Assembly: GCA_027924645.1 (NCBI GenBank)
Contig: BSBN01000213.1
Span: forward strand, 35,528,501 to 35,592,500
DNA: 64,000 nt
Origin: Cunninghamia lanceolata
Lineage: Eukaryota; Streptophyta; Pinopsida; Cupressales; Cupressaceae
Direction of reading: 5' to 3'
The position numbers and the translations under genes were made by a program. Positions 57,936 through 64,000 of the stretch are shown piece by piece (within the stretch, counting starts at the first letter, position 1; every line of letters starts with the position of its first letter). The notes below the pieces were generated by a model. The model worked only from the letters and a program-made list of their open reading frames with translations. It was not told the DNA's origin and searched no databases.

Positions 57936-59527
57936 TTATGCAAGACCATCCGAGTTCACTGGCAATCCTATGTCACCAAAAAAATATATTTTATCCCTTA
58001 GTTGTTTTGGATTTGTTTCTTTTCAAGTTGGGTTTTGTGTTTTAGGAGAATTTGTATTTATTTGGTCAAATTTAGAACATCATCTTGTAGAAGACCCAAA
58101 TGGGTATCTCTAGTTTAATTTTGGTGAAGATTGGATAAAATTTGGCTAAGTTATAGCCAGTCGGAAAAAATCTGAGTTCATAATTTTTTTAGTTTGCCAA
58201 TGGCTCAATTCACCAATGGATGACTTTGCCGATAGGCCATTATACAAAGTTCACTTTTCAAAGACTTTGCAGTTGTCTCCTAGTGTTAAAAGAAATCTTT
58301 ATTGGTAAAGCTTCAAGTTTTAGAACTTATCAGCAATATCCAGAGTTTGCGAACTCATAAATTTGTTGATGGTCTATTTCACTAACAAGCCTTGCCAAGT
58401 TGGAGTCAAAACCCTTTGGTTCATGGAGAAATGAAATTTTTAATTGAAGGGGAAGGAGTTGTTCTTGCACATCGCTTAGTTGGCAAATTGTTATATTTTC
58501 TAACTAGATTGTGACTTCCAACATTTTCTGATTTGCCGATCAAGGTTCATGGAAGTTGCAACTCGTTGATAGAGAGAGTTGAGTGAAAGATAAAGGCTTT
58601 TGTGGTTTGTGAAACCTTAGTTTCACGGATAAGCCATTTGTTGATAAAGGCTTAAGAATGGAGTTCATGTTTTCCTAAATTTGTCGATAAAGTTGAATTC
58701 AATTGTTGACCAATTCCAAGTTTCTAAAAGTTAAACTTTGCTGATAGGAGTGGATCACTTAGTCGGCAAAATTTCATACTCTCAAACTAGTTCGGGACTC
58801 CCAAAAGTTGCCGATTTGCCAATTGCATTCAAGAAAGCTAGATTTTGCCGACAAAGGGCATGGTGAATAAAGGGATTGTATGGACAAGGAATTGGTTTGG
58901 GAAATCATCAATTTTTCGATAACGAAGGGAAATGCTCAAGTTTGGAAAAAAAAATCTGATAGGAATTTATAACTAAAGTTCAAAAAACCAAACATTTGTT
59001 GATAACGTGTAAGTTTTGTAAAGTTTGGTTCTACTGATAAAAGGCTCCATGGTTCACGAAAAGAGTATTTTGCCGATGACTGCCTAGAGCCCGAATATGT
59101 TTAAATTGATGAATATACAATGGCAATTGGAATATGTTTACAAAGGGGTTTGATGATGGTGATTTGTTATATTCTAATAGTTTTTTTAGTTGTATAATGA
59201 TTTGGGGCGGTTGAATTGTTTTGAGCCGAGTGCCATAAATACAATTGCTTGATCTAGATTAGGGGTTTGATTGTTCAAATGTTGGTTTGTTGGTTGAGTA
59301 AGATTTGCCCTAGTTCTATCTCTTGGAGAAAGAGACATTGGAGAAGTTGTTGTAAAACAAAGATTGATGTATCTTGATGACTATGTGATGTATTTTGTAC
59401 TCCTATAATCATTTTGTTGTTGCTAATAATAGATTCATTTTATGGTGGCGTGGCGTTTGTGTTATTGTTTTGTATTTGCTGCTTAATTTGGTAGTCTAAT
59501 AAGACCCCTAAATTTAGTCCTGCACCA
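57936..59527 (+). repeat. Element C 3' LTR (1592 bp)
   Basis: It pairs with 36733-38311. The start reads TTATGCAAG in place of TGATGCAGG, so the TG end is mutated. No convincing polypurine tract precedes it (57879-57935), another sign of decay. The end TGCACCA is followed by CAACT. Confidence 0.9.
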
Positions 59528-59532
59528 CAACT

Positions 59533-60010
59533 ATTCAGTAAAATTGGGATTTGATATGTTAGATGAATCCCAGGGTGATTCTTTCAATTAGAAGAACATA
59601 TGGGCGAACAACATTATTCTGAAAATTAGCTTCTTTTGGAAGACTGTGTGCTAAAGGAAAATATTGACCATAGACAACTTACAAAGGAGAGGCTTGCAGT
59701 TGGCCAATAGATTCTCTTTGTGTAAACAAGAAGAGGAAAGCATAAATCATATCCAGTTTGACTATATCTATACCTGGAAAGTTAGACAAAAAATCTTGGG
59801 TATGTTCAATATAACCTGGGTCTAGAATGCAGATGTGAGAACAATCACTGACGGCTGGAACTCCCTTTTCAATCACCTTCTGATCAAGGAATTATGGTTG
59901 CAATCTCTTCTTCAAGTTGGATGGGGCTTGTGGAAGGAACAAAACAATAGGATCTTTAGAGACCAAAACAAATCTTGGGAGGTGGTTTCTAATAGAATTA
60001 TGTGATGAGG
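59533..60010 (+). pseudogene. LINE ORF2 C-terminus (zf-RVT)
   Basis: Across frames the sequence reads FFWKTVC-RKILTIDNLQRRGLQLANRFSLCKQEEESINHI and later GWGLWKEQNNRIFRDQNKSW. This is the zinc-binding zf-RVT region and following C-terminal helix of plant L1 ORF2. It belongs to the LINE whose RT ends at 36732. The Cys-His cluster is only partly kept (the last position reads Tyr). About 150 further bases may be 3' UTR. Confidence 0.85.
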
Positions 60011-60159
60011 TTGAAGTAGTGCTTTGTTAATGCATCATCATTTACTTTTATCAATCCAGAGGTGTTTGGAGCTATCTCCGATAAGACTTCTTAGAATGGG
60101 GGTTTTTGGTTGAGTGTTTTGGTGAATGGGACTTGGTTTGTCAGTCTTGCCAGAATTGA

Positions 60160-61470
60160 AAGTGCATGTAGAAATAAAGATCTATCTAATTGCTGAGAAA
60201 TAAACACACTTGCTTGGAAGCAAACTAAATTAATTTGTTGGAAAGTAAACACACTTGCAAGAAGGGAAACTATCTTAAATTGCTGGAAACAAACACACTT
60301 GTTGTAAAAGAAATTAATCTAACATGCTGAAAAAGTAAATGAAGATCAGTTGAATCCACTGTTATTCTATAGCAATGAAATACTCTGAATATGACAATGC
60401 TGATAAAGAACAAATCTATCTCTTTTTGGTATTTTAGATTTTTTAAAGAACTAACCTACAAGGAACAATTAACAACAATCACACAGAACATTAAGGAAAA
60501 CTTAACAGAAATTAGAACAGAATTACATAAATACCAAATTATCAAGAGATCTTCCCTTAGATGGGTAAGTGGGCCCTACTTCCCCAACATAGATGATCCT
60601 CTTGCACAACTAACTTCTTTCAGCAGAAATTCGCTTTCATATTAAATCATAGTCTAGAAATGGATGAAATTACAAGCATGAGGAGTTTTCCTCCTATTAC
60701 AACAATCTAGTGATAACTATCTATGAAAACTTAGAAAACTTGGAACTAACTAGAAAGAAATGAATTGCTCCTACTTATATAGTCGAGTATTATTAGAAGA
60801 AGAAAACTAATAGCAAGTCTAACTCGAACGAACTAGAACTAGATCTAGTTGCATGGTTTATTACATTCATTATTCCTAAATAGAACTGTAGATCAAAGAT
60901 TTACGTTAGTTCTAACTACATGGCAAACTACATGATTTCCCTGAAATGGTGTCATGGAAGATGGTAGCTACTTTAGTTGGGACTAAAGTCGGCTAATCGA
61001 TATTTTAGTTAGTCACCAAGATTGTGGTGATGTCGTGATGTTACCCTTCTTAGCTACATGATTGAAGTATAGGTTATGTTTGCACTCAAGGATGGGCTTG
61101 TGGTGGTCATCGACTCGGGGAGGATGACCCTAGGAAGGTTTTCAGCATCTGGAGCTATCTGGAGTTCAGGTTCTTCTTAGGATAGAGGGCTCTAGAGGGA
61201 TCCGGAGACCACTAATTGATCCTACTACCGCAAGCCTTATACAAACATTCACAACTTTTCACCATAATACATAAGATATGCACTTTTGAAATGTAATCCA
61301 GTAAAATAAAGCAAGAGATTTCATCAAAGGAAATGAAAACTAATCATGTGCATAATCTAACCAAAAGACAAACATAATTATAATAATATGTAATTATATA
61401 TGCCAAAGTGTCTGAGAGAGTTTATAAGAGAAGAAATAACATGAAATAGATGAGTTAATTATATGGCTCA
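60160..61470 (-). repeat. Probable LTR of a minus-strand retroelement
   Basis: Read on the minus strand, a polypurine tract at 61485-61471 is followed by a TGAGCC (or TGATGAGCC) start. A TTATAA box lies about 45 bases further on. The far end may lie at TGCATGTAG near 60160. No second LTR is visible to confirm it, and the boundaries are provisional. Between 60190 and 60330 a unit of about 48-55 bases containing AACACACTTG occurs three times in diverged form. There is no gene in this stretch. Confidence 0.45.
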
Positions 61471-61485
61471 TCATCTCCCCCTACT
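61471..61485 (-). other. Minus-strand polypurine tract
   Basis: AGTAGGGGGAGATGA on the minus strand, between the coding remnant and the putative LTR. This form is very close to that of element A. Confidence 0.55.
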
Positions 61486-61539
61486 GAACATATGCCATGT
61501 CCTCCCTCCATTTTCTCGATGCATTCATAATCCTCATCA

Positions 61540-63130
61540 TAGATGTACTGGAACAACTATCTCCCTTTGGGTTGGAACCCATCATTTTCTTGCACCGTGC
61601 TGAACCATTTGCTGAATTTCCCTTCTCTCATTCCATGCCCTCGTGGATGATTCAATCGAGGAGATGGAATTAGAATTAAGGGAGGCCTAAATCTCATTCC
61701 AATCCAGTTTTGTTGTTTCTGTTGAATTAATGGTATAATTTTTTGCACCTTGTCAGTCATCCATCTAATACTAGCAAGTGAAATAGGATATCTCCTCTTG
61801 AGAACTTGGGGCAGGTCCTCAAACCAGTTTATGCAGCTTGTAACTATTGTATTTGGGAGATATCCAACAATGGCAAAAAAGTCAGAAATACAAGAATTTA
61901 AATTTTGCACATATTGGGCTCTAACACCTTTCCTGTAAACATTTGCCTTGAAGGTGTTGGTGAACCCGTAGTTTTAGGGCATTCATGGTGCATCAATAAC
62001 CCAATGGACCCTGCAGCAGCATTATACTCTTCCATTCTATCTTCCCATAATCTATTGTTATTGAGCAGGGATAGATAGCTCCTAATCTGCAATTCTCCCA
62101 CATACAAATTTAGAATTGAAGTATTTACATGGCCCATGATATGACCATGTTGAAAAAATTCACACAATAGATTTTGCTGGTCCTTGGGGTTTTGCAAATA
62201 ACACTCTACAAATTCCATATCACTATCAAATTCGAAGGGAAGATTACAACTTATCCTTAACAATTTCCATCTTAAATATTGTTCCCTCAGGAAGAGGGCA
62301 TACATACCTGATGGTGTCCTTTGAGCTAGCAGAGTTTCCCCTATTTCGCAAGCCAGGGCCAATTTTTTCTCCATTGTCAACTTCTCTTGTCTTATGGTCT
62401 CTAGCTCCCTTTGAAGCTGCCTAATTTCACATTGGAGCTATCTGTTCTCCTATGCTAGTTGCAAATTTTGAGCATATATTCTTAATGAAACAAGTGCAGG
62501 GTAGCTGAGTAATTTGTATATCCGTCTGGGCCACCATATCTTTATGTTTCCCATCTTCTTTCTTGAAAGAAGAAATTTCTTGTTCTTTTTCTTGTTTCTC
62601 TTCCTCTACCTTTGCTATCTTCTTTTCAAATTCCTCATCTTTAGTTTTTAATTGCAAGGCCATGGCCTCCAATTGTGCTTTACACTGTTTTAACTCAAAT
62701 TCAATCTTAGAAAGATTGAGGGCATACCTTGTTTCCTATGCAGCAGTGTCTTCAGAACCTTCAAGGATTTCTTTGCCTTCTCTGTGGCTATGATGCAAAA
62801 TAGATTGTTTTGTTTCTTCAGGGATATATGTAGCCTACCCTATTTCCTCAGGGACATCTTCCTCACCAATTTCTTCTAGAATTCCACCACCACCAGCCTC
62901 TTCAACTCCTTCTTCTTCCTCTTGCATTTCTTCTTTTGCTAGTTGTACAACAAGGGATGACTACCCACCTGTGAAGGCTGTAAGGTTTTGTTATTCCTCT
63001 TCATCTGAAGAGATGATCAACCGATGGTGACAGATTCTAGTATCAACAGCTGCACTTGCTTGAGCATCTTGCTGTGTCCTTTTCTAGATCCATCTGAACC
63101 AAACCTCTGGAGGCTTAGAAGAAACTGTGA
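61540..63130 (-). pseudogene. Unrecognised coiled-coil protein of a minus-strand retroelement
   Basis: On the minus strand an acidic N-terminal part (KEEMQEEEEGVEEAGGGG, about 62950-62850) leads to a long coiled coil: LKTKDEEFEKKIAKVEEEKQ at 62660-62600, then QLQRELETIRQEKLTMEKKL near 62420-62360. A globular region of about 250 residues follows, with YLRWKLLRISCNLPFEF, GHVNTSILNLYVGE, and after a frameshift near 61905 NSCISDFFAIVGYLPNTIV, CINWFEDLPQVLKRRYP and a basic Pro-rich end. I do not recognise the family. Position directly before a polypurine tract suggests an extra ORF or gag-only element. Confidence 0.5.
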
Positions 63131-63210
63131 CAGGTGTAGACACCCTAAAAATGACCAAGTCACCGCACCACTTGCTTTTCGTAATCTGTCAAATCACCTA
63201 CATTTCACAC

Positions 63211-63620
63211 ATTAATTAAATAATCTAATTATTTAATTAATTTCACAAAATTGCAACATTAATTAAATAAATCCTCTTTAATTAATTAATTAAATTAAAT
63301 TCCTCTATTATTCTTCCACAATTAAATAATTTTAATTATTTAATTAGATCATTGTCACCTTCCAAAATTCACATCCACATTAATTAAATAAACCTAATTA
63401 TTTAATTAATTCAACAAATTCCCTCTTATCTACAATTAAATAATTCTTAAATTATTTAATTAAATCAAAATCATTCTTTCAAAATCATGCACAATAATTA
63501 AATAAATTTATTTATTTAATTTGCTTTCAAATCTTCTAAATTAAATAATTCTAATTATTTAGTTACTTCTTCCAATAATATCTTCTTTAAATTTAAATAA
63601 ATCAATTATTTATTTAAATT
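63211..63620 (+). repeat. Array of eight AT hairpins in LTR E
   Basis: Eight inverted repeats start at about 63211, 63259, 63320, 63379, 63433, 63494, 63540 and 63588. The first has two 12-base arms, TTAATTAAATAA and its complement, around a 5-base loop. Spacing is 46-61 bases. Between them lie C/T-rich spacers with CTTC/CACA words. Confidence 0.85.
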
Positions 63621-63936
63621 GCTTTTTTCTTCTAAATTTGAGTTATCTCTAATATAACTCAAGCTTTCTTGCTCATGCAATTAAATATTCCTAATATTTA
63701 ATAAAGCAAAATATCTTCTTATTCTCATGCAAATCTCTTCTTCTTGTTTTAAATCACTTAATTGATCATTACATTCTGTTAATTGCTTTAACTCATTCTT
63801 CTATTCTTAATAACTCCTCTCATAGGAAAAAAAGCAAGACACTTGTCGTTTTCTTATCTGTTGCACATTTCCCAACTGTTCTCCTCCGTTGATTCTTCTG
63901 AATTATCTAGACTGTTGATCGATCTTTGTTGAAACC

Positions 63937-63944
63937 TATATAAA
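63937..63944 (+). promoter_or_regulatory. TATA box of LTR E
   Basis: TATATAAA followed by C-rich sequence, in the same position relative to the palindromes as in element D. Confidence 0.65.
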
Positions 63945-64000
63945 CCCCCCTCATCTCCTTCACACCTCTCTCTTCGATCTTATTCTCAGGCATACTTAAC

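Larger units (their letters stand above)
36733..59527 (+). mobile_element. Element C: chromovirus-type Ty3/gypsy retrotransposon split by element D
   Basis: It has LTRs at 36733-38311 and 57936-59527, an initiator-Met primer site, gag, protease, RT, RNase H, integrase and a clear chromodomain. TSD CAACT flanks it at 36728-36732 and 59528-59532. The LTR starts TGATGCAGG and ends TGCACCA; the right LTR has TT in place of the first TG. Element D sits inside the RT at 40307/55220. LTR divergence is about 10% by hand count over 225 bases, older than D, as nesting requires. Confidence 0.93.
32243..60160 (+). mobile_element. L1-type LINE, split by element C
   Basis: The parts 32243-36732 and 59533 to about 60160 form one non-LTR retrotransposon in ORF1, endonuclease, RT, zf-RVT order. 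The C insertion (duplication CAACT at 36728-36732 and 59528-59532) separates RT from the C-terminal zinc domain by nearly 23 kb. Neither LTRs nor a clear poly-A tail are visible. The 3' end is uncertain because another element seems to begin near 60160. Many stops mark it as a fossil. Confidence 0.82.
63135..64000 (+). repeat. Element E: start of a Tat-type LTR, running off the window
   Basis: TGTAGACACCCTAAAAATGACC parallels the element D LTR start. The LTR shares with D an array of AT palindromes and a TATA box shortly before GAGTTC/AACC-TATATAAA. No purine tract precedes it, so it is probably a 5' LTR, or a solo LTR, inserted into the minus-strand element. The base preceding block is ACAGG (63130-63134), the candidate left target duplication. 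Confidence 0.75.

Noticed and set aside
63211..63620. CRISPR-like array or other prokaryotic system
   Set aside because: Units are AT palindromes with variable arms and spacing inside a plant LTR; there are no cas genes and no prokaryotic context.

Overview
The window is plant nuclear repeat DNA: nested retrotransposons with no recognisable host gene, tRNA, rRNA or CRISPR array. Very long LTRs, Tat-type and chromovirus-type Ty3/gypsy elements, a plant L1-type LINE and low GC point to a land plant with a large, slowly purged genome. A gymnosperm would fit, but that is inference only. Every coding region is broken by stops or frameshifts, so nothing here looks autonomous today.

Left nest (1-31457). 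The outer element H is Tat-like and continues left of the window. Its 5' LTR fragment (1-1686) pairs with a 3' LTR at 29066-31457. H keeps gag, a damaged protease, the integrase C-terminal tail and an antisense extra ORF, but lacks reverse transcriptase, RNase H and the integrase core. Two chromovirus-type elements are inserted into H. A (3398-14499, TSD GAACT) splits H's gag zinc finger. B (19871-27813, TSD GTCTT) splits H's antisense ORF, which has plant-mobile-domain (PMD) features.

Right nest (about 32243-60160). A LINE (ORF1 with DUF4283-like domain and zinc knuckle; ORF2 with endonuclease, RT and zf-RVT) is split by element C (36733-59527, TSD CAACT), a chromovirus with a visible chromodomain. 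C is itself split inside its RT by element D (40308-55219). D is a Tat/Ogre-type element with gag, protease, G-patch-like motif, RT, RNase H, a second archaeal-type RNase H, integrase and, in antisense, a PMD-like ORF before the 3' LTR.

Right edge. At 60160-63130 there is a probable minus-strand LTR element fragment: LTR, polypurine tract and an unrecognised coiled-coil protein. From 63135 to the end lies the start of another Tat-type LTR (E), with a striking array of hairpin-forming AT palindromes.

Hand-counted LTR divergence over short stretches fits the nesting order: H about 12%, C about 10%, A about 6%, B about 3%, D about 2-3%. The features that go beyond ordinary retroelement decay are the antisense PMD-like ORFs in two Tat elements, the pol-less H, hairpin arrays and clustered motifs in LTRs, and premature stops that are mostly TAG at glutamine positions.
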